Shown: positions 34,541-43,672, counted from the stretch's first letter. The stretch: DNA of 49,975 nt from F1-60-MAGs149 sp032119475 (GCA_032119475.1 JAUMCA010000090.1:1-49975), one strand, 5' to 3'. The notes: generated by a model not told the origin, from the letters alone. A program made the numbers and translations.

Positions 34541-35479
34541 ATGGGGATGTCGCGGACGCTGTCGGGGACGCTCCTCGTCGCCGGCGCGACGGCGCTGTGG
34601 GGCATCAACGGCACGGCGTCGCGCGTCGTCATGGACACGGGGCTCTCCCCCGCCCGACTCGCCGAGATCCGCATCACGGCGGCCGCGCTCCTCCTGCTCG
34701 CGTGGGTCGTGTGGCGCGAGCGCGCTGCACTGCGCCTGACGCGTCGCGAGTTCCTCGCCTTCGCGGCGTTCGGCGTCATCGGGCTGGTCTGCGTCCAGTG
34801 GACGTACTTCGAGGCGATCAACCGCATCCCGATCGGCATCGCCCTGATCATCGAGTACTCCGCGCCGCTGCTCGTCGCGCTGTGGGTGCGGTTCGCGTGG
34901 CACCGCCCGCTGCCGTGGATCGCCTGGCTCGCGATCCCGATCGCGCTGGCCGGACTCGCGCTCGTGCTCGGCGTCGGTGGCGCCGACGTCGCGGTGATCA
35001 CGCTCGCCGGCGTCCTCTGGAGCCTCGGCGCCGCCGTGACGTACGCGTACTACGCGCTCCACGCCGAACGGCTGACCCAGCGCCGCTCGCCCGTCGCGGT
35101 GCTCGCGATCGGCATGGGCATCGGCGCCGTGGCGGTCGCCATCGTGATGCCGTGGTGGTCGTTCCCGTGGTCCGAGCTCGGCGAGACGGCCTCGACCGCG
35201 CCGATCGCCGCCGACGCCTGGCTCTACCTCGTCTACGTCGTCGTGCTCGGCACCGTCGCGCCCTTCGCGCTGATGCTCGCCGGGGTCCAGCGCATGGGCG
35301 CCGACGGCGCGACGATCACCGCCATGCTCGAGCCGATCCTCGCCGGCGCCGTCGCCTGGGTCGTGCTCGACCAGGCGCTGACGGTCGTGCAGGTCCTCGG
35401 CGCCCTGATCGTCCTGGTCGCCGTCGGCGCCGCGCAGCTCGCGCGGGCGCGAGCGGAACGGCCGCCCAGGCCGGGTTGA
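34541..35479 (+). CDS. EamA-family (DMT superfamily) permease
   Basis: Drug/metabolite transporter, probably exporting amino acids or metabolites. The 312 residues have ten hydrophobic helices forming two EamA repeats. The first begins at GATALWGINGTASRVVMDTG. The second begins near residue 145 (AGVLWSLGAAVTYAYYALHAERL) and ends with MLEPILAGAVAWVVLDQALTV, typical of RhaT/EamA proteins. ATG 34541 follows TAGGCT by 7 nt. Substrate unknown. Confidence 0.92.
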   Translation: MGMSRTLSGTLLVAGATALWGINGTASRVVMDTGLSPARLAEIRITAAALLLLAWVVWRERAALRLTRREFLAFAAFGVIGLVCVQWTYFEAINRIPIGIALIIEYSAPLLVALWVRFAWHRPLPWIAWLAIPIALAGLALVLGVGGADVAVITLAGVLWSLGAAVTYAYYALHAERLTQRRSPVAVLAIGMGIGAVAVAIVMPWWSFPWSELGETASTAPIAADAWLYLVYVVVLGTVAPFALMLAGVQRMGADGATITAMLEPILAGAVAWVVLDQALTVVQVLGALIVLVAVGAAQLARARAERPPRPG

Positions 35480-35625
35480 GGATCAGGTCGGCGCACGTCG
35501 CGCCGGTCATGTGGACCCCCGCCACCGGGTTGACCGTCGTGCGCGCCGGCGGTGCGCGCCTCCTGGAGGTCGGGGTCTCGCTCAGGCACGCCGCCGCCGA
35601 CGATGACGCAGTCGAACTCGGCACT
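35470..35625 (-). pseudogene. Possible remnant of a GMC-type flavin oxidoreductase
   Basis: In the 35480-35754 gap the minus strand has AGGAGG followed by codons for AEFDCVIVGGG, the start of an FAD-binding fold. About 80 bases later, in another frame, come codons for VNPVAGVHMTGATCADLI. This matches the GMC C-terminal pattern (N-T-N-x-P-T-x-M-x(4)-A-A-D-L-I). The centre of the gene and the frame are missing, as expected after a large deletion. Nothing else was seen in this gap except the PrsW promoter. It is short, so chance resemblance is possible. Confidence 0.35.
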
Positions 35626-35742
35626 CCTCCTGACTCCCCGCCGGAGGACCGGTTGGGCGTGCGGAGGAGCCCGGCGCCGGTGGTCCGGCGGGGGTAGCCC
35701 CGCAGCGCCGCACGAGCGCTGGCGCGCGACACGGTTGCGTCG

Positions 35743-35748
35743 TACGCT
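35743..35748 (+). promoter_or_regulatory. Putative -10 (TACGCT) for leaderless PrsW-like gene
   Basis: TACGCT, 6-nt spacer CACACC, GTG 35755. Confidence 0.5.
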
Positions 35749-35754
35749 CACACC

Positions 35755-36939
35755 GTGTCGGACCTGACGGGCGCACCCCTGGAGGCCACGTCGGCCCCGC
35801 CGTCCACGCTGATTCCGCCGTCCCCGCCAGCCGGCATCGCCTTCGCCAGCCAGCGGCATCGCACCGCCGTCAAGATGATGCGCGTCGAGTTCGTCGCCGT
35901 GCCCGCCCTCGTCCTGTCGATGCTGGCCACGCTGCTCACCGGCCTCGTGCCGATGGGGCTCGGGCTCGTGCTGGCCCTGCTGCCGGTGCCGCTCGTCGCG
36001 GCGCTGCTCCTGCGGCTCGATCGGTTCGAGCCGGAGCCGACGCGACTGCTGGTCCGCACGTTCCTGTGGGGTGCTGGCGTGGCGATCCTCGTCGCCGGCA
36101 TCATCAACACGACCGTCGCCCTCACCGCCGGCGATGCGGTCGCCACGGTCGTCTCCGCCCCCGTCGTGGAGGAGATCGCCAAGGCGGCGGCACTGCTCCT
36201 GGTGATCCGCATTCGCCCCGGTTTCCTCCATGGCGTCCACGACGGCATGATCTACGCCGCGTGGGTCGCGCTGGGCTTCGCCACCGTCGAGAACATCGGC
36301 TACTACGCCGAGGCGTTCGCCGAGGAGGGCGCCGGCGGGCTCGCCGCCCTCTTCGTCCTCCGGGGCATCATGACGCCGTTCGCGCATCCGGTCTTCACCG
36401 CGATGACCGGCATCGCGCTCGGCTACGCCATCAGCCGCCCGTTCGGCCGGCTGGTGAAGGTCCTGATCGTGAGCGCGGGGCTGCTGGCGGCGATCGGCCT
36501 GCATGCCCTCTGGAACGTCAGCACCCTGTTCGGGATCGAGGTCACCGGCGCGCTCTACCTGCTCGTCTACCTGCCCCTGCTCGGCGTCGCCTTGGTGCTG
36601 CTGATCGTCAGCGCGCGACGGGAGCGGCAGATCCTCCGCGAGGGCCTCCGGCCGGAGGTCCAGCACGGCACCGTCACGGCCGCCGAGTACGACGCGCTGA
36701 TCGCCGGCGGGCGCGCCCGCGCGCGGATGCGCCGCCGGGCCCGCAAGGCCGGCCGGCAGGCCCGCGACATGCTGCATACGTACGAGGCCGCCGCCTACGA
36801 GCTCGCGCACGCCAACGCGCGCGGCAGCCGTCCCGGCCATCCGCCCGCGGAGCAGATCATCCGGGATTGCCGGCAGTTCCTCGGCGCGGTCCGCCCCGCC
36901 CTCGCCGACCGGGCGCCCGGCGTGCTGCGCTTCGAGTAG
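35755..36939 (+). CDS. PrsW-family intramembrane metalloprotease
   Basis: Polytopic glutamic/metal-type membrane protease related to PrsW, which cleaves anti-sigma factors. The 394 residues have about eight helices. Family motifs are RLDRFEPEP near residue 86, APVVEEIAKAAALLL near 138 (EExxK), HDGMIYAAWVALGFATVENI near 163, HPVFTAMTGIALGYA near 206 and GLHALWN near 248. The last 120 residues are a soluble Arg-rich region not needed for the fold. The start is GTG 35755. No anti-sigma factor gene is adjacent, so the target is unknown. Confidence 0.9.
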   Translation: MSDLTGAPLEATSAPPSTLIPPSPPAGIAFASQRHRTAVKMMRVEFVAVPALVLSMLATLLTGLVPMGLGLVLALLPVPLVAALLLRLDRFEPEPTRLLVRTFLWGAGVAILVAGIINTTVALTAGDAVATVVSAPVVEEIAKAAALLLVIRIRPGFLHGVHDGMIYAAWVALGFATVENIGYYAEAFAEEGAGGLAALFVLRGIMTPFAHPVFTAMTGIALGYAISRPFGRLVKVLIVSAGLLAAIGLHALWNVSTLFGIEVTGALYLLVYLPLLGVALVLLIVSARRERQILREGLRPEVQHGTVTAAEYDALIAGGRARARMRRRARKAGRQARDMLHTYEAAAYELAHANARGSRPGHPPAEQIIRDCRQFLGAVRPALADRAPGVLRFE

Positions 36940-37002
36940 CCCGCGACGCCGAGTCCGAGCCCCTGGGTGCGCAGGGCGCCGGTGGCACCCGCGGAAACGA
37001 CG

Positions 37003-39273
37003 CTAGGGACGCCCGCGCCGCGGCGACGGCTCGACGCGCAGGATGCGGGCCACGCTGGCCGGCAGGACCCAGTTGGCGTCCCCGGCGATCCGCATGAAGG
37101 CGGGGACCAGGATCATGCGGATCAGGGTGGCGTCGAGCAGGATGCCGGCCGCGAGGCCCAGGCCGAACTGCTGCAGCGGCGGGATCGAGCCGAACATCAG
37201 GCCCGCGAAGGCGGACACCAGGATGATGGCGGCCGCGGTGACGATCCGCCCCGTGCGCTCAAGCCCCTGGGCGACGGCGACCTCGTTCGACGCGCCCTGA
37301 TCGTAGATCTCGCGCATCCGGGTGACGAGGAACACCTCGTAGTCCATGGACAGGCCGAACAGCATCGCGAACAGGAACACCGGGATCCACGCCTCGACCT
37401 GCCCGGTGGCCTCGAAGCCGAGCCAGGTCCCCCATCCGTCCTGGAAGACGAGTACCAGGATCCCGTAGGCCGCGGCGACGCTGAGCACGTTGAGGATGAC
37501 GGCCTTGAGCGGCAGGAGCAGCGAGCGGAAGGCGCGGACGAGGAGGATGTACGAGAGTCCGAGCACCGCGAGGATCAGGTACGGGAACGCGCGGTAGACC
37601 GCGTCGATGAAGTCGACACCGGCTGCCGGTCCACCGCCCACGATCACGCGAACGTCGCTCGGGAAGGCCGCCGCGGGCACGAGGTCGGCGCGGATGCGCT
37701 TGGCGAGCTCCTGCGCCGCCTCGGACCCGTAGGCGTCCCGCGAGGCGGCGAGGACGGTGCCGTAGCGCCCCGAGGGGTCGACGAGCCCCGCGGCGATCGC
37801 CGCCTGCCGGGCCTCCGACGTGTCGCCCTCCGCGAGAAGATCGCCGTAGCTCACCACCGCGGCCGCCTCGGTCGCCACGGCGGGATCCTCGCGCAGTTGT
37901 TGAGCGAGCCGGCCGGCGGCCTGCAGCGTGGCCGCGTTCCACACCCCGTCGGGTGCGCCGCTGTCCACGACGATGGTCGAGGGCGCGAGCGTGCCGGCGC
38001 CGATCTCCTGCTCCATGCGCTCGAGCCCGCGGACGCTCTCGACATCGGTCGGCAGCCCCTCGTTCGACCCCGGGGTCATCTTGATCGTCAGCGTCGGCAG
38101 CGCCAAGGCGATGAGCACCGCGGAGCCGACGAGCAGGAACGGCCATGGGCGGCGCATGATCGCGGTCGAGAGCCGGACCCAGAAGCCGGTCTCGGAGTCC
38201 ATGCGCGCCTCGAGGACGCGGGCCGGGACCACCCGGACCCGCGCCACGCGCGGCCCGAGGATGGACAGGAGCGCCGGCAGCAGCGTGACGGCGGCGGCGA
38301 CGGAGATGAGCGGGATCATCAGCCCGCCGAGGCCGATCGCCTGGATGAACGGCAGCGGCAGCAGGATCAGCCCCGCCAAGCCGACGGCGACCGTGAAGCC
38401 CGAGAACACCACCGCGTGGCCGGCGAAGATCATCGTCGGGCGCAGGGCGGCGCGGATCTCATCGCGATCGAGGGGCACGCGGCGCGGGTCGCCGTCGGGG
38501 TCGGGCAGCTTCGCGCGCTGCAGGCGGTGCATCTCCTCGCGGAACCGGTAGACCACCAGCAGCGAGTAGTCCACGGCGATCCCGATGCCGATCAAGGTCA
38601 CGAGGTTCGTCACGTAGATCGGCATATCGAGGTAATGGGCCGCGATCCAGACGAGCCCGAGCGTGGTCGGCACCGTCGCCAGGGCGAAGACGAGCGGCAC
38701 GAACGTGGAGATCAGCGTTCCGAAGATGAAGAGCAGGACCGCGAAGGCGATCGGGACGGCGATCAGCTCGCCGCGCACGAGATCCTCCTGCACGACGGGC
38801 TGCAGGTCGCTGTTGATCGCCGCCTGCCCGGTGACGTACGTGGCCTTCGCGCCGTCGACCTCGCCGACGGCCGAGCGGACGGCGTCGACACGGCGCTGCA
38901 CGTCGTCCGGCTCCAGGGCGGTGGCGATGGTGCTGTACGCGAGGGGGCCGGCGACAGCGACGGCGCTCGCCCGGGCCTGTCCGAGCGCATCGGCGGCGCG
39001 CTGCGCGGCCTGGCCGGTCGCGGCGATGAATGCCTCCGACGGCGCGCCGTCGGGTGCCTCGGCGACGATCAGCAGCGACGCGTCAGCGCGCTGGGCGAAA
39101 CGATCGGACAGGATCTCGAGAGCCTCGGTGGACTCCGTATTCGGGATCTCGTAGCGGTTGGAGAGCAGATCGCCCAGCCGGGCGCTGGCCAGTCCGCCGG
39201 CCACCACGACGACGATCCACGCGATGACGATCGGCCAGCGATAGCGGTCGGCGAGGCGTGCGATGCGTTCCAT
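37003..39273 (-). CDS. MMPL/RND-family transporter
   Basis: Twelve-helix RND-type membrane transporter of the MmpL class, usually exporting lipids or other hydrophobic compounds. The 756 residues show the duplicated plan: one helix, an external domain (about 35-165), five helices containing GIGIAVDYSLLVVYRFREE near residue 240, then a second half with FGLSMDYEVFLVTRMREIY near 655. The Asp-Tyr pairs are the proton-relay signature. ATG 39273. It is followed 54 bp upstream by the carotenoid desaturase-like gene on the same strand, so export of an isoprenoid is an attractive guess only. Confidence 0.93.
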   Translation of the reverse strand: MERIARLADRYRWPIVIAWIVVVVAGGLASARLGDLLSNRYEIPNTESTEALEILSDRFAQRADASLLIVAEAPDGAPSEAFIAATGQAAQRAADALGQARASAVAVAGPLAYSTIATALEPDDVQRRVDAVRSAVGEVDGAKATYVTGQAAINSDLQPVVQEDLVRGELIAVPIAFAVLLFIFGTLISTFVPLVFALATVPTTLGLVWIAAHYLDMPIYVTNLVTLIGIGIAVDYSLLVVYRFREEMHRLQRAKLPDPDGDPRRVPLDRDEIRAALRPTMIFAGHAVVFSGFTVAVGLAGLILLPLPFIQAIGLGGLMIPLISVAAAVTLLPALLSILGPRVARVRVVPARVLEARMDSETGFWVRLSTAIMRRPWPFLLVGSAVLIALALPTLTIKMTPGSNEGLPTDVESVRGLERMEQEIGAGTLAPSTIVVDSGAPDGVWNAATLQAAGRLAQQLREDPAVATEAAAVVSYGDLLAEGDTSEARQAAIAAGLVDPSGRYGTVLAASRDAYGSEAAQELAKRIRADLVPAAAFPSDVRVIVGGGPAAGVDFIDAVYRAFPYLILAVLGLSYILLVRAFRSLLLPLKAVILNVLSVAAAYGILVLVFQDGWGTWLGFEATGQVEAWIPVFLFAMLFGLSMDYEVFLVTRMREIYDQGASNEVAVAQGLERTGRIVTAAAIILVSAFAGLMFGSIPPLQQFGLGLAAGILLDATLIRMILVPAFMRIAGDANWVLPASVARILRVEPSPRRGRP

Positions 39274-39327
39274 GGCGGGGGATCGGGCGCAGAACGCCTC
39301 CGCACATGGTTTCGCAGATCCCCGCCG

Positions 39328-40794
39328 TCAGGCGCAGTCGGCGAGTACGAGGTCCGCCGCGATCGCGCCGGACAGCAGCACCAGCGGGAGCCCGCCGCCC
39401 GGATGGGCGCTGCCGCTCGCGAGGTACAGCCCGCGGCAGGCCGGCGAGGCGTTGCGCGGGCGCAGGAACGCCGCCCGCATGCCCATCGACGCCGTGCCGT
39501 AGATCGCACCCCCGGGCGCCCCGGTCCGGCGTTCCAGGTCGGCCGGCGTCTGGCGCAGGATCACCCGCGACCGCGCGCGCGCCTCGAGCCCGAGGGCGTC
39601 CAGCCGATCGAGGATCCGCTCCTGATAGCGGGGACCGACCGCGTCCCAGTCGACCGGGCCGTGCCGCGGTGCGTTGACGAGGACGAACCAGGACTCGTCG
39701 CCGTCGGGGGCGCTCGTCGGGTCGGTCGCCGTCGGGTTGCACAGGTAGATCGTGGGGTCGTGCGGCGGCTGCGGGTCGTCGAAGACGTCCGCGAACTCCG
39801 CGCGGTAGTCGCGCGGGAACCAGATGTTGTGGTGCGCCAGGCCGGGCGTGCGCCCACGCACCCCCAGCATCAGTACGAACCCGGAGAGGGACGCCGGCGC
39901 CGACGCGATGCGCGCGGCCTGGCGCGGTGCGTCGAGAAGGTCGCCGTAGACGCTCGCGGCGTCGGCGTTGGCGACGACCGCATCGGCGCGGATCGTCTCG
40001 CCGTCGGTCGTGCGCACCCCCACCGCGCGTCCGCCCTCCACCATGATCCGCGCCACGCGCTCGCCGCAGCGCACGCTCCCCCCGCGCTCCTCGATGACGT
40101 CGCGGAGCACCTCCGCGATGCGGTGCATGCCGCCGCGCGGGTGCCAGGCGCCGTAGGCCGATTCCGTGTAGGGGATGATCCCCAGCGTTGCGGGTGCGCG
40201 GGCCGGGTCGGCACCGGAGTAGGTGGCGTAGCGCTCGATCAGCTGGCGCAGCCGCGGGTCCCGGAACTGGCGCGCCGCGTACTGGTCGAGCGTCAGGTGC
40301 GCGAGGATGTCCCGGGGATCGACGGGCCGCCCGCTGCGGCGCGCGAGGTCGAGCGGACTGCCGATCGGGGCGGCGAGGAACAGCGGCAGCGACATCTCCC
40401 AGGTGCGTCGTCCCTGCGCCAGGAGGGCGTGCCATCGCTGGCCGGCGCCGGGCTCGATGGCGTCGAGCGCGGTCGCCGTGCGCTCGGCGTCCGCGTGGGT
40501 GTCGAGCTCCGTCCCGTCGTGCCACCGGTAGCGGCAGAGGGGCTCGACCGGGAGCAGGTCGAGCCGATCCTCGAGCCGCACGTCGGCTGCGGCGAGCGTC
40601 TCCTCGATCGTGAACGGCATGGTCAGGAGCGACGGCCCGCTGTCGAACGTGTGCCCCTCCGCGCGCTCGATCCCGAGCTTGCCGCCGATCGTCTCGGCCG
40701 CCTCGAGCACGAGGACCTCGAGCCCCGCGCCGGCCAGGCGCACGCCGGCGCCGAGCCCCCCGACGCCGCCGCCCACGATCACGACGCGGGTCAT
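39328..40794 (-). CDS. Phytoene desaturase-like carotenoid oxidoreductase (CrtI family)
   Basis: FAD enzyme of carotenoid biosynthesis. The 488 residues open with the dinucleotide-binding motif RVVIVGGGVGGLGAGVRLA and GGKLGIERAEGHTFDSGPSLLTMP, the CrtI N-terminal signature. GGMHRIAEVL lies near residue 220. The C-terminus is GLYLASGSAHPGGGLPLVLLSG, which matches the usual HPGGGxP motif. ATG 40794 overlaps the stop of the CruF-like gene (ATGA). It could be a desaturase, a ketolase (CrtO/CruO) or CrtD; sequence alone does not decide. Confidence 0.9.
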   Translation of the reverse strand: MTRVVIVGGGVGGLGAGVRLAGAGLEVLVLEAAETIGGKLGIERAEGHTFDSGPSLLTMPFTIEETLAAADVRLEDRLDLLPVEPLCRYRWHDGTELDTHADAERTATALDAIEPGAGQRWHALLAQGRRTWEMSLPLFLAAPIGSPLDLARRSGRPVDPRDILAHLTLDQYAARQFRDPRLRQLIERYATYSGADPARAPATLGIIPYTESAYGAWHPRGGMHRIAEVLRDVIEERGGSVRCGERVARIMVEGGRAVGVRTTDGETIRADAVVANADAASVYGDLLDAPRQAARIASAPASLSGFVLMLGVRGRTPGLAHHNIWFPRDYRAEFADVFDDPQPPHDPTIYLCNPTATDPTSAPDGDESWFVLVNAPRHGPVDWDAVGPRYQERILDRLDALGLEARARSRVILRQTPADLERRTGAPGGAIYGTASMGMRAAFLRPRNASPACRGLYLASGSAHPGGGLPLVLLSGAIAADLVLADCA

Positions 40795-41555
40795 GCGGTG
40801 GCGGCCCCGGTCCGCAGGCGCAGGAGTGCGGGGATGGTGAACAGGCCCATGCAGACGAACGACAGCACGGCGACGAGGGCGCCCTCGAAGAAGAGCGCGT
40901 GCGCCACCGTCTCGCCGATCCAGGTCCAGGCGTAGAGCAGCGGTCCGAGGGCGTCGACCAGGGTCAGGCGGCTCGGCCGTGCGGGAGCACGCGCGACGAG
41001 CCCCCACCAGCCGAAGGCGATCAGGCCCACCGCGAACCAGCCGAGGAAGTTGATCAGCGGGATGCCGACGTAGGCGCCGCCGTTCGGCCACTCCCAGTAG
41101 CCGATGCCGACCATCTGCGGATCGAGGGCCACGTCCCACGCCGTCAGCGCGCCGGCCGCGAAGATGACCCGCGTCGCCGGCGTGTTGCCGAGCAGCTCCC
41201 CGATCCTCCACGCGGGATAGGCCATCATCGCCCAGGCGAGCGGGATGACGATCGGCACGTCGAACAGCTGCGGCTGCAGGCGCTCGGTGTAGGAGTACTC
41301 GCTGAACGGGATCCCTGTGTGCACGCCGAGCACCTCGGACGAGTAGCCGACGAGGAACGCCGTGCCGGCGAGGCAGAGGGCGTAGCGCCCGCCCCAGCGT
41401 GCCCACGACGCCGCGATCGAGGCGCCGAGGAACAGCACGATGGTGAGCAGCGTCATGCGGTCCACCCAGCCGGCGGGTGCTTGCGGGTAGATCAGCTGGG
41501 CGATGACCAGCAGCACGGCGAAGCCGACGGCGATGCGGCTGGCGGGCGCGGCCAT
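40791..41555 (-). CDS. CruF-like carotenoid biosynthesis membrane protein (DUF422)
   Basis: Predicted carotenoid-modifying membrane protein; CruF relatives hydrate the psi end (1',2' position) of carotenoids. The 254 residues have about seven helices with GVHTGIPFSEYSYTERLQPQ, VPIVIPLAWAMMAYPAW, AWDVALDPQMVGIGYWEW and GAYVGIPLINFLGWF. This pattern is characteristic of the DUF422/CruF family. ATG 41555 follows TACGAT by 6 nt and is the first gene of the carotenoid unit. No phytoene synthase or cyclase is in the window. Confidence 0.85.
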   Translation of the reverse strand: MAAPASRIAVGFAVLLVIAQLIYPQAPAGWVDRMTLLTIVLFLGASIAASWARWGGRYALCLAGTAFLVGYSSEVLGVHTGIPFSEYSYTERLQPQLFDVPIVIPLAWAMMAYPAWRIGELLGNTPATRVIFAAGALTAWDVALDPQMVGIGYWEWPNGGAYVGIPLINFLGWFAVGLIAFGWWGLVARAPARPSRLTLVDALGPLLYAWTWIGETVAHALFFEGALVAVLSFVCMGLFTIPALLRLRTGAATA

Positions 41556-41561
41556 GGCGGC

Positions 41562-41567
41562 ATCGTA
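41562..41567 (-). promoter_or_regulatory. Putative -10 (TACGAT) for leaderless CruF-like gene
   Basis: TACGAT, 6-nt spacer GCCGCC, ATG 41555. It is divergent from the ispH promoter 37 bp away, so carotenoid and isoprenoid genes share one control region. Confidence 0.5.
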
Positions 41568-41603
41568 CGGCCGATCGGCTGCGGACCGCGATTGGCCTAC
41601 CGG

Positions 41604-41609
41604 TATCCT
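41604..41609 (+). promoter_or_regulatory. Putative -10 (TATCCT) for leaderless ispH
   Basis: TATCCT, 6-nt spacer GTGGCC, ATG 41616. Confidence 0.5.
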
Positions 41610-41615
41610 GTGGCC

Positions 41616-42575
41616 ATGCCCCTCGACCTCATCCTCGCCGCGCCGCGCGGCTACTGCGCCGGTGTCGATCGCGCCGTCGAGACCGTCGAGCGCGCCCTCG
41701 AACTGCAGGGTGCGCCGATCTACGTCCGCAAGCAGATCGTGCACAACCTCCACGTCGTGCGCGACCTGGAGGCCCGCGGGGCGATCTTCGTCGACGAGGT
41801 GGACGAGGTGCCGGAGGGCGCGACGATCGTGTTCTCCGCGCACGGCGTCGCGCCGACCGTGCACACGGACGCGGGGCTCCGCAGGCTCGAGGTCGTCGAC
41901 GCGACGTGCCCGCTCGTCACGAAGGTGCACAGCGAGGCCAAGCGCTACGACCAGCGCGGCTACCAGATGCTCCTGATCGGCCACGCGGACCACGAGGAGG
42001 TGGTCGGCACGATGGGCGAGGCGCCCCACGCCATGACGCTCGTGGAGACGGAGGCCGACGTCGCGACGCTCCCCGACTTCGATCCCGCCCAGCCGCTCGC
42101 CTACCTGACGCAGACCACCCTCTCGGTCGACGAGACCCGTGGCATCATCGCGGCGCTGAAGGCGCGCTTCCCCTGGATCGAGTCGCCCGGCAAGGAGGAC
42201 ATCTGCTACGCGACCTCCAACCGCCAGGCGGCGGTGAAGGAGCTGGCGAAGGCGACGGAGCTCGTCCTCGTGATCGGTTCCGCCAATTCCTCGAACTCGT
42301 GCCGCCTCGTCGAGGTCGCGCGCGACGCAGGCGTCGACAGCCACCTGATCGAGGACGAGTCGGAGATCGATCCGGCCTGGCTCGAGGGGCGCACCACCAT
42401 CGGGATCACCTCCGGCGCGAGCGCGCCGGAGCGCCTCGTGCGCAGCGTGATCGCGTGGTTCGAGGCGCGTGGCGAGGTCCGCGTGTCGGAGATCGAGACC
42501 GTCCACGAGGACGTCTCCTTCAACCTCCCCCGCCCCATCCGCCGCGCTCTCGCGGTCGTCGATCCCGCCGACTAG
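41616..42575 (+). CDS. ispH: 4-hydroxy-3-methylbut-2-enyl diphosphate reductase
   Basis: Last enzyme of the MEP pathway, producing IPP and DMAPP. The 319 residues hold the three Fe-S cluster cysteines: RGYCAGVDRAVE near residue 13, DATCPLVTKVH near 97, and GSANSSNSCRLVEVA near 224. HNLHVV, SAHGVAP and GHADHEEVVGT are also present. It is divergent from the carotenoid genes, which use its product. Its TAG stop shares CTAG with the convergent glycerate kinase stop. Confidence 0.97.
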   Translation: MPLDLILAAPRGYCAGVDRAVETVERALELQGAPIYVRKQIVHNLHVVRDLEARGAIFVDEVDEVPEGATIVFSAHGVAPTVHTDAGLRRLEVVDATCPLVTKVHSEAKRYDQRGYQMLLIGHADHEEVVGTMGEAPHAMTLVETEADVATLPDFDPAQPLAYLTQTTLSVDETRGIIAALKARFPWIESPGKEDICYATSNRQAAVKELAKATELVLVIGSANSSNSCRLVEVARDAGVDSHLIEDESEIDPAWLEGRTTIGITSGASAPERLVRSVIAWFEARGEVRVSEIETVHEDVSFNLPRPIRRALAVVDPAD

Positions 42576-43672
42576 GCGCTGCGCAGGCTGCACAGCCCGC
42601 GGGCGGCGAGCCGGAGGTCCTGGGCGCTGGCCCGCAGCGCCTCGCGGATCGGTCGCGCCCCCCGGGCGATGCCGAGCACGGCGGTCGCGCCGGCGTCGTA
42701 GAGGGCCTGGACGTCGTCGTCGACGCGTCCGCCCAGGATGACGCACGGCACGCCGGCCTCGCGCGCGGCCGTCGCCACCCGCGCCACCGTCTTGCCCGCC
42801 GCGCTCTGCGCGTCGACGGAGCCCTCGGCGGTGATCACCAGGTCCGCGCCGGACAGGCGCTCGGCGAAGCCGGTCTCGCGCATCACGAGCAAGGCACCCG
42901 GTTCCGGTCGTGCGCCGATCAGGTAGCACGCGGCACCCAGGCCCCCGGCGGCGCCCGCCCCCGGCCGACGGGCGCGCTCGCCGTACAGCTCGTCGAGGCG
43001 CGCGAGGCCCCTATCGAGCTGCGCCACCTGCTCCGGAGAGGCGCCCTTCTGCGGGCCGAATACGACGGCGGCGCCGGTCGGGCCCGACAGCGGGCTCTCG
43101 ACGTCCACGGCGACGACGATGTCGGTGGCGGCCAGACGGCGGTCGAGCCCGTCCAGGTCGATGCGCGCCACGCGCGGCACGTCACCCCCCCGTCCGCGCA
43201 GGGACTGGCCGTCGGCGTCGTAGGCGCGGGCCCCGAGGCCGATCAGGAGGCCGAGACCGCCGTCGACGGTCGCGCTGCCCCCCAGGCCGATGACGATGCG
43301 CGGCGCGCCCGCGTCGAGCGCGGCGAGCACCATCGGCGCGATGCCCGCGCTGGTCGCCCGCATGACGTCACGCCGGCCGCGCGGGATGTGCATGAGGCCG
43401 TTCGCCTCCGCGCCCTCGACGACGCAGGTGCCGTCGGGCAGGACGCCGAGGTTCGCGGTGCGCGGCCGGCCGACCGCGTCGCGCGTGCGCACCTCGCGGC
43501 GGGTGCCGCCCCGCGCCCGCACGATCGCGTCGCACGTGCCCTCGCCGCCGTCGGCGAGCGGGTGCTCGTCCGCCTCCCAGCCCGCGTCACGGGCGCCGTC
43601 GGCCAGGGCGCGTGCCACGGCGTGCGCGTCGAGGGCGCCGCGCATCTTGTCGGGTGCGCAGAGGACGCGCAT
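42572..43672 (-). CDS. glxK: Glycerate kinase (GlxK/GarK family)
   Basis: Phosphorylates D-glycerate. The 366 residues contain LCAPDKMRGALDAHAVARAL, HPLADGGEGTCDAIV, IGLGGSATVDGGLGLL near residue 120, FGPQKGAS near 210, GAAGGLGAACYLIGA and the C-terminal LVITAEGSVDAQSAAGKT. All are typical of the type 1 glycerate kinase fold. ATG 43672 shares its A with the ureC stop (TGATG), so it is translated behind urease. Confidence 0.93.
   Translation of the reverse strand: MRVLCAPDKMRGALDAHAVARALADGARDAGWEADEHPLADGGEGTCDAIVRARGGTRREVRTRDAVGRPRTANLGVLPDGTCVVEGAEANGLMHIPRGRRDVMRATSAGIAPMVLAALDAGAPRIVIGLGGSATVDGGLGLLIGLGARAYDADGQSLRGRGGDVPRVARIDLDGLDRRLAATDIVVAVDVESPLSGPTGAAVVFGPQKGASPEQVAQLDRGLARLDELYGERARRPGAGAAGGLGAACYLIGARPEPGALLVMRETGFAERLSGADLVITAEGSVDAQSAAGKTVARVATAAREAGVPCVILGGRVDDDVQALYDAGATAVLGIARGARPIREALRASAQDLRLAARGLCSLRSA

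Noticed and set aside
36967..40935. Very long open frame (over 1300 codons) on the plus strand antisense to the MMPL and CrtI-like genes
   Set aside because: It is a GC-rich shadow frame: Arg/Asp/His-rich, no domains, opposite genes with clear motifs. Similar long shadows opposite lepA, murJ, glmS, guaA, urease and others were dropped for the same reason.
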